This document shows, piece by piece, positions 18,371 to 27,278 of a stretch of 64,000 nt of DNA. The position numbers were made by a program, and so were the translations under genes. The notes beneath the pieces are model-generated. The model made no database searches. It was given only the letters and a program-made list of their open reading frames with translations, and was not told where the DNA came from. The stretch's first letter is position 1. Every line of letters starts with the position of its first letter. This DNA comes from Staphylococcus warneri (GTDB lineage: Bacteria > Bacillota > Bacilli > Staphylococcales > Staphylococcaceae), in NCBI RefSeq assembly GCF_900636385.1, contig NZ_LR134269.1, forward strand, positions 248,001 through 312,000, in the 5' to 3' direction.

Positions 18371-19861
18371 ATGGAACTTGTAAAGCGCTTGTCAAACCGT
18401 CAATTCATTGATGGTGAATGGGTAGATAGCTCAAATAAAAACACGAGAGATATAATCAATCCTTATAATCAAGAAGTTATTTTCACGGTAGCTGAAGGTA
18501 CAAAAGAAGATGTAGAACGTGCAATTTTAGCGGCAAGACGATCATTTGAAGATGGTGAGTTGTCCTCAGAAACAAGTGAAGTCAGAGGTCAAAAAGTCAG
18601 AGCCATTGCAGATAAAATCAAAGAACATCGTGAAGAATTAGCAAAATTAGAAACATTAGATACAGGTAAAACATTAGAAGAATCTTATGCAGATATGGAT
18701 GATATTCATAATGTATTTATGTATTTTGCAGGATTAGCTGATAAAGACGGTGGCGAAATAATTAATACACCAATTCCTAATTCAGAAAGTAAAGTCGTTA
18801 AAGAACCAGTCGGTGTGGTGACACAAATTACACCTTGGAACTATCCTTTATTACAAGCGTCTTGGAAAATCGCACCAGCATTAGCAACTGGATGTTCATT
18901 GGTTATGAAGCCTAGTGAAATTACACCACTAACAACGATTCGAGTATTCGAATTGATGGAAGAAGTAGGTTTCCCTAAAGGTACAATTAACTTAGTTTTA
19001 GGTGCCGGTTCAGAAATTGGTGATGTTATGTCAGGTCACGAAGAAGTGGATCTTGTTTCATTTACAGGTGGTATCAAGACAGGTAAACATATCATGAAAC
19101 AAGCAGCAGATCATGTGACTAACGTAGCTTTAGAGCTTGGTGGTAAGAATCCAAACATCATTTTTGATGACGCAGATTTTGAATTAGCAGTTGACCAAGC
19201 ATTGAATGGTGGTTACTTCCACGCTGGACAAGTATGCTCAGCAGGTTCAAGAATATTAGTGCATAACGATATTAAAGAAGACTTTGAAAAGGCACTTATC
19301 GACCGTGTTAGCAAAATTAAACTAGGTAATGGATTTGATGATGATACAGAAATGGGTCCAGTCATTTCACAAGAACATAGAGATAAAATTGAGAAATATA
19401 TGGAAGTTGCCAAAGAAGAAGGCGCTACAATAGCTATTGGCGGTAAACGTCCTGAAAGAGAAGATTTACAAGCCGGTTTATTCTTCGAACCAACTGTTAT
19501 TACGAATTGTGATACATCAATGCGTATTGTACAAGAAGAGGTATTTGGACCAGTTGTTACAGTAGAAGGATTTTCTGATGAAGCAGAAGCTATTCGCTTA
19601 GCTAACGATTCTATTTATGGATTAGCAGGTGCGGTATTTAGTAAAGATATCGGAAAAGCACAACGTGTTGCTAACAAATTAAAACTAGGTACTGTTTGGA
19701 TTAATGATTTCCATCCATATTTCGCACAAGCACCATGGGGTGGATATAAACAATCAGGTATCGGTAGAGAACTTGGTAAAGAAGGATTAGAAGAGTATTT
19801 AACATCAAAACACATCTTAACAAATACTAATCCAGAACCAGTTAACTTTTTCAGTAAATAA
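18371..19861 (+). CDS. betB: Betaine-aldehyde dehydrogenase
   Basis: Oxidises betaine aldehyde to glycine betaine with NAD(P). The 496-residue protein is a full-length aldehyde dehydrogenase with catalytic Cys289 (GQVCSAG), general-base Glu255 (ELGGK), the cofactor-site FTGGIKTGK and the EEVFGPV signature near 390. ATG 18371 lies seven bases after GGAGG; an in-frame TTG at 18368 is less well placed. Also called cudA or gbsA. The neighbouring betA makes its substrate. Confidence 0.95.
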   Translation: MELVKRLSNRQFIDGEWVDSSNKNTRDIINPYNQEVIFTVAEGTKEDVERAILAARRSFEDGELSSETSEVRGQKVRAIADKIKEHREELAKLETLDTGKTLEESYADMDDIHNVFMYFAGLADKDGGEIINTPIPNSESKVVKEPVGVVTQITPWNYPLLQASWKIAPALATGCSLVMKPSEITPLTTIRVFELMEEVGFPKGTINLVLGAGSEIGDVMSGHEEVDLVSFTGGIKTGKHIMKQAADHVTNVALELGGKNPNIIFDDADFELAVDQALNGGYFHAGQVCSAGSRILVHNDIKEDFEKALIDRVSKIKLGNGFDDDTEMGPVISQEHRDKIEKYMEVAKEEGATIAIGGKRPEREDLQAGLFFEPTVITNCDTSMRIVQEEVFGPVVTVEGFSDEAEAIRLANDSIYGLAGAVFSKDIGKAQRVANKLKLGTVWINDFHPYFAQAPWGGYKQSGIGRELGKEGLEEYLTSKHILTNTNPEPVNFFSK

Positions 19862-19877
19862 AACATAGTAATGAAAC

Positions 19878-19919
19878 AGAGGTTCGAGTGACGTAAATGA
19901 CATGAGTTACTCAACCTCT
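19878..19919 (+). terminator. Stem-loop between betB and betA
   Basis: AGAGGTT-C-GAGT (19878-19889) pairs with ACTC-AACCTCT (19909-19919), with a bulged C. Only two T follow, so it may be a weak terminator or an mRNA-stability hairpin that adjusts betB versus betA expression. Confidence 0.6.
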
Positions 19920-19996
19920 TACATATTTAAGTACGATTCAAGATAACAATGAAAGAGATGCATACAAATAAAAATTGATTTCGGAGGTTATACGTG

Positions 19997-21706
19997 ATGA
20001 GTAGAAAACATGATTCATACGATTACATCATTATTGGTGGCGGTAGTGCAGGATCAGTATTAGGTGCAAGACTGAGTGAAGATAAAGATAAAAATGTATT
20101 AGTATTAGAGGCAGGACGTAGTGACTATTTCTGGGATTTATTTATTCAAATGCCAGCTGCGTTAATGTTCCCATCTGGTAATCCATTATATGATTGGATT
20201 TATCAAACAGAAGAAGAACCACATATGGGACGTAAAGTAGACCACGCAAGAGGTAAAGTATTAGGTGGTTCAAGTTCAATTAACGGTATGATTTATCAAA
20301 GAGGTAACCCAATGGACTATGAAGGTTGGGCAGAACCTGAAGGTATGGAAACTTGGGACTTTGCACATTGTTTACCATACTTTAAAAAATTAGAAACAAC
20401 TTATGGTTCAGCGCCATATGATAAATATAGAGGACATGATGGCCCAATCAAACTAAAACGTGGTCCAGCAACCAATCCATTATTCAAATCTTTCTTTGAT
20501 GCAGGTGTTGAAGCAGGATATCATAAAACCCCTGACGTGAATGGTTTCCGTCAAGAAGGTTTCGGTCCATTCGATAGTCAAGTACACCATGGACGCCGTA
20601 TGTCAGCATCAAGAGCTTATTTAAGACCAGCTATGAAACGTAAAAATTTAGATGTAGAAACAAGAGCATTTGTAACTAAAATTAATTTCGATGGTAGAAG
20701 AGCAACGGGTGTTACTTACAAGAAAAATGGTAAAGAAAGAACAATTAATGCCAAAGAAGTTATTTTATCAGGTGGTGCTTTCAATACACCACAATTATTA
20801 CAACTTTCTGGTATTGGTGATTCAGAATTCTTGAAATCTAAAGGTATCGAACCTCGTGTTCATTTACCTGGTGTTGGTGAAAACTTTGAAGACCACTTAG
20901 AAGTGTATATTCAACATGAATGTAAAGAACCTGTGTCATTACAACCTAGTTTAGATGTTAAACGCATGCCATTTATCGGTTTACAATGGATTTTCGCACG
21001 TAAAGGTGCTGCAGCTTCTAACCACTTCGAGGGTGGCGGTTTCGTACGTTCAAATAATGAAGTAGATTATCCTAACTTAATGTTCCACTTCTTACCAATT
21101 GCAGTACGTTACGATGGTCAAAAAGCACCTGTCGCACATGGTTACCAAGTTCACGTTGGACCAATGTATTCTAATTCACGCGGTAGCTTAAAAATTAAAT
21201 CTAAAGATCCATTTGAAAAACCAAGTATCGTCTTTAACTATTTATCAACCAAAGAAGATGAGCGTGAATGGGTAGAAGCTATTCGAGTTGCAAGAAACAT
21301 TTTATCTCAAAAAGCAATGGACCCATTTAATGCTGGAGAAATTTCACCAGGACCATCTGTTCAAACAGATGAAGAAATTTTAGATTGGGTACGTAAAGAC
21401 GGTGAAACAGCGTTACATCCATCATGCAGTGCGAAAATGGGACCTGCATCAGATCCAATGGCAGTTGTAGACCCACTTACAATGAAAGTTCATGGTATGG
21501 AAAATTTACGTGTTGTTGATGCCTCAGCAATGCCTAGAACAACAAACGGAAATATTCATGCACCAGTTCTAATGTTAGCAGAAAAAGCTGCTGATATTAT
21601 TCGTGGTAGAAAGCCATTAGAACCTCAATATGTTGATTATTATAAACATGGTGTTCATGATGAAATGGCTGGCGCTAAAGAAAACGATCCATTTTATAAA
21701 CATTAA
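19997..21706 (+). CDS. betA: Choline dehydrogenase (GMC flavoprotein)
   Basis: Oxidises choline to betaine aldehyde with FAD, donating electrons to the membrane chain. The 569-residue GMC oxidoreductase has the FAD site [12 protein letters not shown] near residue 12, the [13 protein letters not shown] signature near 88, the second GMC signature [16 protein letters not shown] near 258, and the catalytic-histidine region HPSCSAKMG near 475. ATG 19997 and GTG 19994 both follow CGGAGG; the ATG fits relatives. It is 135 bases after betB, with a stem-loop between. Also named cudB. Confidence 0.94.
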   Translation: MSRKHDSYDYIIIGGGSAGSVLGARLSEDKDKNVLVLEAGRSDYFWDLFIQMPAALMFPSGNPLYDWIYQTEEEPHMGRKVDHARGKVLGGSSSINGMIYQRGNPMDYEGWAEPEGMETWDFAHCLPYFKKLETTYGSAPYDKYRGHDGPIKLKRGPATNPLFKSFFDAGVEAGYHKTPDVNGFRQEGFGPFDSQVHHGRRMSASRAYLRPAMKRKNLDVETRAFVTKINFDGRRATGVTYKKNGKERTINAKEVILSGGAFNTPQLLQLSGIGDSEFLKSKGIEPRVHLPGVGENFEDHLEVYIQHECKEPVSLQPSLDVKRMPFIGLQWIFARKGAAASNHFEGGGFVRSNNEVDYPNLMFHFLPIAVRYDGQKAPVAHGYQVHVGPMYSNSRGSLKIKSKDPFEKPSIVFNYLSTKEDEREWVEAIRVARNILSQKAMDPFNAGEISPGPSVQTDEEILDWVRKDGETALHPSCSAKMGPASDPMAVVDPLTMKVHGMENLRVVDASAMPRTTNGNIHAPVLMLAEKAADIIRGRKPLEPQYVDYYKHGVHDEMAGAKENDPFYKH

Positions 21707-21718
21707 ATCTTTTCAATT

Positions 21719-21759
21719 AATCACTTCGGTATGACATATTCATATCGAAGTGATTTTTT
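21719..21759 (+). terminator. Terminator of the choline cluster
   Basis: AATCACTTCG (21719-21728) pairs perfectly with CGAAGTGATT (21746-21755), followed by a run of T. Confidence 0.92.
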
Positions 21760-21852
21760 ATATTTTCATAACGATGTCTTTAACAATGTAAAGTGTGACA
21801 CAACAATAAATGGGAATAACGTATTATAATATAGATAAAAGGAGAGGATTTT

Positions 21853-23028
21853 ATGAGTAATACTTTAGTTGAACGTCTACGTGAAAAAGAAGATAGAATG
21901 ATTGAGATTAGAAGATATCTTCACCAACATCCTGAATTGTCATTTAAAGAAGTAGAAACACCTAAATACATCGCTAACTTTTACAAAGATAAAGATTGTA
22001 AAGTAGAAACGAATGTAGGACAAAATGGTGTAAAAGTAACGATTGATAGTGGTAAACCTGGTAAAACACTTGCAATTCGTGCTGATTTTGATGCGTTGCC
22101 AATTAAAGAAGAAACTGGGTTACCAGTCGCCTCTGAGAATGAAGGTGTTATGCATGCGTGTGGACACGATGCACATACTGCTTATATGTTAATTTTGGCT
22201 GAAACACTTATCGAAATGAAAGACCAATTTAAAGGTAAAGTTATTGTTATTCATCAGCCAGCTGAAGAAATGCCTCCAGGTGGTGCGCAAGGTATGATTA
22301 AAGACGGTGTCTTAGAAGATGTTGATCATGTACTAGGCGCACACGTCATGAGTACGATGGAAGCTGGTAAAGTCTTTTATAAAGAAGGATTTGTTCAAAC
22401 AGGACGTGCGTATTTCAAACTTACTGTTCATGGTAAAGGTGGTCATGGGTCATCACCCCACATGGCAAATGATGCGATCGTTGCGGGGGCTAACTTTGTG
22501 ACAACAGCACAAACTGTAGTGTCTAGACGTTTAAGTCCATTTGAAACAGGTGTTGTAACTATTGGTTCATTTGACGGTAAAGGTCAATTTAATGTTATTA
22601 AAGATAGTATTGAAATTGAAGGTGACGTGCGCGCATTAACAGATGATACTAGAGATACAATTGAAAAAGAATTAACGCGTCTCGTAGAAGGATTAGAAAG
22701 TACATTCGGTGTGACATGTGATTTTGAATTTAATAAAGACTATCCTGCGTTATACAATAACCCAGAATTTACATCTTACGTTGCTGAAACAATTAAAAAT
22801 GCAGGAGACAATGATATTAAAGGTGTTGAAGAGTGTGAACCACAACCACCGTCTGAAGACTTTGCGTTTTATGCAGTAGAATTACCAAGTACATTTATTT
22901 ACTCAGGTGCTGCACCTGAAGACGGTGAGATTTATCCGCATCATCACCCTAAATTTAATATTAGCGAATCTTCTATGTTAGTTGCAGCTGAAGCAGTGGG
23001 TACTGTTGTGCTAGATTACTTGAATTAA
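21853..23028 (+). CDS. M20D family amidohydrolase
   Basis: A 391-residue metal-dependent N-acyl amino-acid or aminobenzoyl-type amidohydrolase. Metal-ligand motifs are HACGHDAHTAYML near residue 100, HQPAEEMPPGG near 135, a GAHVMS histidine near 160 and HHHPKF near the end; these are the M20D signature. Staphylococcal copies are annotated as N-acyl-L-amino acid amidohydrolases. AAGGAGAGG precedes ATG 21853 and a TATAAT lies at 21825. The MFS gene starts 17 bases downstream, so the pair is probably co-transcribed; the real substrate is unknown. Confidence 0.88.
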   Translation: MSNTLVERLREKEDRMIEIRRYLHQHPELSFKEVETPKYIANFYKDKDCKVETNVGQNGVKVTIDSGKPGKTLAIRADFDALPIKEETGLPVASENEGVMHACGHDAHTAYMLILAETLIEMKDQFKGKVIVIHQPAEEMPPGGAQGMIKDGVLEDVDHVLGAHVMSTMEAGKVFYKEGFVQTGRAYFKLTVHGKGGHGSSPHMANDAIVAGANFVTTAQTVVSRRLSPFETGVVTIGSFDGKGQFNVIKDSIEIEGDVRALTDDTRDTIEKELTRLVEGLESTFGVTCDFEFNKDYPALYNNPEFTSYVAETIKNAGDNDIKGVEECEPQPPSEDFAFYAVELPSTFIYSGAAPEDGEIYPHHHPKFNISESSMLVAAEAVGTVVLDYLN

Positions 23029-23045
23029 AGGAGATTAATACAACT

Positions 23046-24464
23046 ATGAATCAACAACAAGAATTTAAAGGTAATAATAGATTATTAATTGGTATTGTTT
23101 TATCGGTGTTAACATTTTGGCTATTTGCGACGTCATTAGTTAACGTGATTCCTACATTGACGCAAGCATTTCATAGTCGTTTAGAGACAATCAGTATAGC
23201 CGTCAGTCTAACAGCACTCTTTTGTGGAATGTTTGTTGTAGGTGCTGGCGGTCTTGCTGATACATATGGGCGTGTCAAATTAACGAATATCGGTTTGTGG
23301 CTTAATATCATAGGATCATTACTTGTTATTGCTACATCTTTTGTGCCATTACTATTAATAGGAAGAGCAATTCAAGGTTTATCCGCAGCAGCCATTATGC
23401 CGGCGACTTTAGCAATAGTGAAAACATACTATCACGGTAAAGATAGACAACGTGCATTGAGTTTTTGGTCCATAGGCTCTTGGGGTGGCTCAGGTTTAGC
23501 ATCTATATTTGGTGGTGTAATGACTACATTTTTAGGATGGAAATATATATTTATATTTTCTATTATCGCGTCGCTTATTGCGTTGTTGCTTATTAAGGGC
23601 ACACCAGAAACAACTGCATACCTAGGCAAAGAAAAGAAACGCTTTGATGTTATAGGTGTAGGGTTGCTTGTTTTAATTATGCTCAGTATCAATATTATTA
23701 TTACGCAAGGGTCAAAGATGGGATGGCTTTCTATATTTATCATATGTTTGATATGTTTTTGTATTACGATGGCTATCATATTTTATTACTTTGAAAGAAA
23801 ATCATCGTATCCCTTAATAGATTTTAATCTTTTTAATAATAGATTATATTCGGTTGCAACATTAGCTAACTTTTTACTAAATACAGTGGCAGGAACACTC
23901 ATTGTTGCGAATACGTTTGTACAACAAGGTTTAGGATTTTCTGCTTTTAAAGCAGGTATGTTATCAATCACATATTTAGTTGCTGTGCTTTCTATGATAA
24001 GAGTTGGCGAAATGTTTTTAAGAAAAGTGGGACCCAGACAACCAATGTTACTTGGTACGTTTTCAACCATGTTAGGCGTGTTATTCATGTCGATGACTAT
24101 GCTCTCGGTTACAAGTTACATTGTAGTTTGTGTATTAGGTTATTTGTTATTTGGATTGGGATTAGGTTTGTTTGCAACACCATCCACAGATACTGCCATT
24201 TCCAATTGTTCAGAATCAGAAGTAGGTGTGGCAGCAGGTATATATAAAATGGCCTCATCTTTAGGTGGTGCATTCGGTATTACTTTAGCCGGTACGATTT
24301 ATAGTGTAATGGCAAGTACATCTTCTATTGCTACTGGTGCTATGATAAGCTTCTGGTTTAATGCTTTAATGGCATTAAGTTCATTTTTAGTAGTTTGTGT
24401 AGCTTTGCCTAAATTATCACGTCGCTCAAAATTATATCAATCATGTAAAACGACTTACATGTGA
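23046..24464 (+). CDS. MFS transporter, DHA2-like drug/metabolite exporter
   Basis: A 472-residue major-facilitator protein with 14 predicted membrane segments, as in the QacA/EmrB (DHA2) group. Motif A appears as GGLADTYGRVKL near residue 72; the motif C-like GSWGGSGLASIFGG lies near 145. Substrates range from drugs to amino-acid conjugates and cannot be told from sequence. It follows the M20D hydrolase by 17 bases; AAAGGAG is a rather distant 12 bases from the ATG. A hairpin overlaps its stop codon. Confidence 0.85.
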   Translation: MNQQQEFKGNNRLLIGIVLSVLTFWLFATSLVNVIPTLTQAFHSRLETISIAVSLTALFCGMFVVGAGGLADTYGRVKLTNIGLWLNIIGSLLVIATSFVPLLLIGRAIQGLSAAAIMPATLAIVKTYYHGKDRQRALSFWSIGSWGGSGLASIFGGVMTTFLGWKYIFIFSIIASLIALLLIKGTPETTAYLGKEKKRFDVIGVGLLVLIMLSINIIITQGSKMGWLSIFIICLICFCITMAIIFYYFERKSSYPLIDFNLFNNRLYSVATLANFLLNTVAGTLIVANTFVQQGLGFSAFKAGMLSITYLVAVLSMIRVGEMFLRKVGPRQPMLLGTFSTMLGVLFMSMTMLSVTSYIVVCVLGYLLFGLGLGLFATPSTDTAISNCSESEVGVAAGIYKMASSLGGAFGITLAGTIYSVMASTSSIATGAMISFWFNALMALSSFLVVCVALPKLSRRSKLYQSCKTTYM

Positions 24465-24478
24465 ATTGATATAATTTT
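24428..24478 (+). terminator. Terminator overlapping the MFS stop codon
   Basis: AAAATTATATCAAT (24428-24441) pairs with ATTGATATAATTTT (24465-24478), and CATGTAA (24442-24448) with TTACATG (24455-24461). The last codons of the gene form the left arm. The T-run is short. Confidence 0.75.
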
Positions 24479-24575
24479 GAAAATGAAAAAAAGTTTAATG
24501 CTATTTGATTGATAGTGATGTTTTATTGCGCGTTTCGTGATAGTATAGTAGCAATAAGTAAGATGAGGTGATAGC

Positions 24576-24785
24576 GTGACGTTTTATGAATTTATACAAA
24601 GTTTTACGGGGGACCAGACACCTCTAGGCGAACTTGCGGCATGGGTAGATAAGGATATACAATTTCCAAAAGAAGAAAAACTAGCTGATAATATATTATT
24701 ATATTTTAAGCAAGTGACTAATTTAGACGATGAAATATTAGAAATAGTTAAAAGATCACTCTCGTTATACCAACAAGCTGTATAA
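24576..24785 (+). CDS. YozE/UPF0346 family small protein
   Basis: A 69-residue protein of the YozE SAM-like fold family (MTFYEFIQSFTGDQTPLGEL, then WVDKDIQFPK). The family is widespread in Bacilli, has a known structure and no settled function. Start is GTG 24576, preceded by GAGGTG. The next gene begins 35 bases downstream with its own AAGGA, so the two may be co-transcribed. Confidence 0.88.
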   Translation: MTFYEFIQSFTGDQTPLGELAAWVDKDIQFPKEEKLADNILLYFKQVTNLDDEILEIVKRSLSLYQQAV

Positions 24786-24820
24786 AGAAAAGTAAAAATG
24801 AATTAGGATGAAGGAATAAC

Positions 24821-25294
24821 ATGTTATTAAATGATTACTATAAAACATATAAGATGAATGAATCAGACGATACATTTATGATCGAGAAAAATAATGATGC
24901 TCAGTATTATGACATCTTAGAATCGATTAATGAGCTATCAAATGATACATTTTGTGTGCTCAATCATTTATATGTCAATGAAGATAAAGAAACCCAATTT
25001 GAAGATAAATTTTTAGGACGTCAAAAGCATTTGCAAGATGTACCAGGATTTAAAGCGTTACGTTTTCTTAGACCTCAAACTAAACATAAACATTATATTA
25101 TAGTGACTTTATGGCAATCGAGACAAGCCTTTTATGATTGGCAAAAGTCATCAGCATACGCACAAACACATCGCAAACGTGGAACAAAACGTGGCGTTGA
25201 TAACCTAATTGTCAATCGTGATTTGTCATATAATATTAGAATAGAACTTGAAGATATGGCCAATCAGTTTCTAAATTATGAAGATATATTCTAA
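24821..25294 (+). CDS. ABM-domain protein (HmoB/TRAP-like)
   Basis: A 157-residue cytoplasmic protein with an N-terminal extension and a C-terminal antibiotic-biosynthesis-monooxygenase (dimeric alpha-beta barrel) domain: FKALRFLRPQTKHKHYIIVTLW near 82-103 and the W..Sxx(F/Y) segment after it. The layout recalls Bacillus HmoB, a heme-degrading monooxygenase, and staphylococcal TRAP. Its sequence differs enough from both that I do not assign either name. It is downstream of the YozE gene and ended by a strong terminator. Confidence 0.68.
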   Translation: MLLNDYYKTYKMNESDDTFMIEKNNDAQYYDILESINELSNDTFCVLNHLYVNEDKETQFEDKFLGRQKHLQDVPGFKALRFLRPQTKHKHYIIVTLWQSRQAFYDWQKSSAYAQTHRKRGTKRGVDNLIVNRDLSYNIRIELEDMANQFLNYEDIF

Positions 25295-25303
25295 TATATA
25301 AAG

Positions 25304-25337
25304 AAACGGTACAGAAATTATTTCTGTACCGTTTTTT
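25304..25337 (+). terminator. Terminator after the ABM-domain gene
   Basis: A perfect 14-bp stem, AAACGGTACAGAAA (25304-25317) with TTTCTGTACCGTTT (25321-25334), three-base loop and T-run. Confidence 0.95.
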
Positions 25338-25451
25338 GATGAATATGAAAGTCATATTAGTTTGGTCGTCTGTCAATAAAGAGTAAAATATATCAATGTG
25401 ATAATACATTTGATAAAATTGAAATGAATGACATGGAAAGGGAGTAAAAAT

Positions 25452-27041
25452 ATGCAAAAAACAGATTTACTTGCACCTGAAAAGTATAATATTACATCAG
25501 CAATAGAACAATATGCTACAGATGCAACTAAAAAAGCAATTATTTACAAAGATTCAGAACATGATCATATTGAAGTGACTTATCAAGAATTGATAAAAAA
25601 TGCGAATAAAGTAGGTAATATTTTCAAAAAGCATGGCTTGAAACATGGAGACAAAGTATTAATTATGATGCCAAGAGCTATAGCTACATATGAATTATAT
25701 ATTGCAGCATTAAAATTAGGGATTGCCATCATTCCAAGTTCTGAAATGTTACGTACCAAAGACTTACAATATCGAGTAAGCCACGGTGAAATTGATGCGG
25801 TTATTTCATTTGGGAAATTTATTAAGGAATTTGAAGGGTTAAAAGAATATCAAAACCTTACTAAATTTATTGTTGGTGATACACATCCAGATTGGATTTC
25901 AATTGAAGAAGAGAAACCCAATGCAAGTGATGAACTAGAAGTGACTGATACTTCTCGAGAAGATGTTGCGATTTTATCATACACGTCTGGCACTACTGGT
26001 AATCCAAAAGCTGTTACTCATACACATGGTTGGGGTTATGCGCATTTACAAATGGCACCTAAACATTGGTTATGTATTAAAGAAGATGATCTTGTTTGGG
26101 CGACTGCAGCGCCAGGTTGGCAAAAATGGGTATGGAGTCCATTTTTATCAAGTTTAGGTTCAGGGGCAACAGCGTTTGTATATAACGGTCGTTTTAAACC
26201 AGAAACATATTTAGAATTATTACAAGAATATCAAATCAATGTATTATGTTGTACGCCGACAGAATATCGTATGATGGCTAAATTACAAAATTTAGATGAT
26301 TATCATTTAGAACATCTGCATAGTGCAGTGTCAGCGGGTGAACCATTAAATAGGGAAGTCGTTGAACAATTTAAAAAGTATTTTGATATCACAGTGAGAG
26401 ACGGCTATGGTCAAACAGAAAGTACATTATTAATTGGTTTCTTAAAAGATACAGCATCTCGTCCAGGTGCGATGGGTAAATCTATTCCAGGTAGTTATAC
26501 AACTATTATTGATGACGATGGAAATGAAGTGGAACCTAACGTCAAAGGTAATATTGCTGTGCCGTTAGACTTACCAGCGTTATTTAAAGGGTATTTCAAA
26601 GAACCAGAACGAACTGCAGCTGCAAGATTAGGCAATTATTATGTGACTGGAGATTTAGCTCATCAAGACGAAGATGGTTATTTCTGGTTTGAAGGTCGTA
26701 AAGATGACATCATTATTAGTTCTGGTTATACGATTGGACCATTTGAAGTAGAAGATGCATTGACAAATCATCCTGCTGTTAAAGAATGTGCTGTCGTAGC
26801 AAGTCCACATGAATTAAGAGGTAATATTGTTAAAGCGTTTATAATTCTTCAAAATGGATACACAGGTGATGACGAGCTAGTTAAAGAACTTCAAACCTTT
26901 ACAAAAAATGAAGTTGCACCATATAAATATCCACGTGCAATAGAATTTGTAGAAGAATTACCAAAAACAAATTCAGGTAAAATTAGACGTGTAGAATTAA
27001 GAGATGCAGAAGTAGAAAAATATAACCAAGAACATGAATAA
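25452..27041 (+). CDS. mbcS: Acyl-CoA synthetase, MbcS-like (ANL family)
   Basis: Activates a carboxylic acid to its CoA thioester through an acyl-adenylate. The 529-residue protein has the ANL motifs SYTSGTTGNPKAVTHTHG near 175, DGYGQTES near 318, YYVTGDLAHQDEDGYFWFEGR near 400 and the C-terminal catalytic lysine in TNSGKIRR. I start at ATG 25452 after AAGGGAG; the frame extends 8 codons upstream without a ribosome binding site. Its position next to mqo matches the S. aureus gene described as methylbutyryl-CoA synthetase (MbcS), which salvages branched short-chain acids for membrane lipid synthesis. The symbol rests on synteny and family. Confidence 0.75.
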   Translation: MQKTDLLAPEKYNITSAIEQYATDATKKAIIYKDSEHDHIEVTYQELIKNANKVGNIFKKHGLKHGDKVLIMMPRAIATYELYIAALKLGIAIIPSSEMLRTKDLQYRVSHGEIDAVISFGKFIKEFEGLKEYQNLTKFIVGDTHPDWISIEEEKPNASDELEVTDTSREDVAILSYTSGTTGNPKAVTHTHGWGYAHLQMAPKHWLCIKEDDLVWATAAPGWQKWVWSPFLSSLGSGATAFVYNGRFKPETYLELLQEYQINVLCCTPTEYRMMAKLQNLDDYHLEHLHSAVSAGEPLNREVVEQFKKYFDITVRDGYGQTESTLLIGFLKDTASRPGAMGKSIPGSYTTIIDDDGNEVEPNVKGNIAVPLDLPALFKGYFKEPERTAAARLGNYYVTGDLAHQDEDGYFWFEGRKDDIIISSGYTIGPFEVEDALTNHPAVKECAVVASPHELRGNIVKAFIILQNGYTGDDELVKELQTFTKNEVAPYKYPRAIEFVEELPKTNSGKIRRVELRDAEVEKYNQEHE

Positions 27042-27055
27042 AATATAAAGTGAGA

Positions 27056-27090
27056 AAAACCTGAGCATTGGATCCATGCTCAGGTTTTTT
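27056..27090 (+). terminator. Terminator after the acyl-CoA synthetase gene
   Basis: A perfect 13-bp stem, AAAACCTGAGCAT (27056-27068) with ATGCTCAGGTTTT (27076-27088), followed by T. Confidence 0.95.
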
Positions 27091-27093
27091 ATT

Positions 27094-27265
27094 AGTATGA
27101 CACATTGTTTGTAAAAAGATGGCTAAAACAACTATAGATTTTTAGTACAAATATTAGATGAATTGTGACAATAATAAAAACTTTGCGTAATCGTTTTCAT
27201 ATCATGCTTGTATTTTTCTTTTTATTATGACATACTCAAAATTAATTAGTATGACATAATAAAAA
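27094..27265. promoter_or_regulatory. CcpN-type operators and cre-like site upstream of ppdK
   Basis: Three perfect matches to the CcpN operator consensus TRTGHYATAYW: TGTGTCATACT (minus, 27094-27104), TATGACATACT (plus, 27226-27236) and TATGTCATACT (minus, 27248-27258). The last two form an 18-bp-arm inverted repeat (27219-27236 / 27248-27265, one mismatch). Between them and the first lies CGTAATCGTTTTCAT (27186-27200), one mismatch from the 15-bp cre consensus of CcpA. Both regulators are known to hold gluconeogenic genes off during glycolysis. Confidence 0.78.
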
Positions 27266-27278
27266 GAGGTGCTTACTT

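Noticed and set aside
18379..18394. cre site at the start of betB (TGTAAAGCGCTTGTCA)
   Set aside because: The core AAGCGCTT is right but the TG/CA ends are one base too far out on each side, and it lies inside the coding region.
24821..25294. TRAP (target of RNAIII-activating protein)
   Set aside because: Same domain layout but the sequence differs clearly from staphylococcal TRAP; called only as ABM-domain protein.
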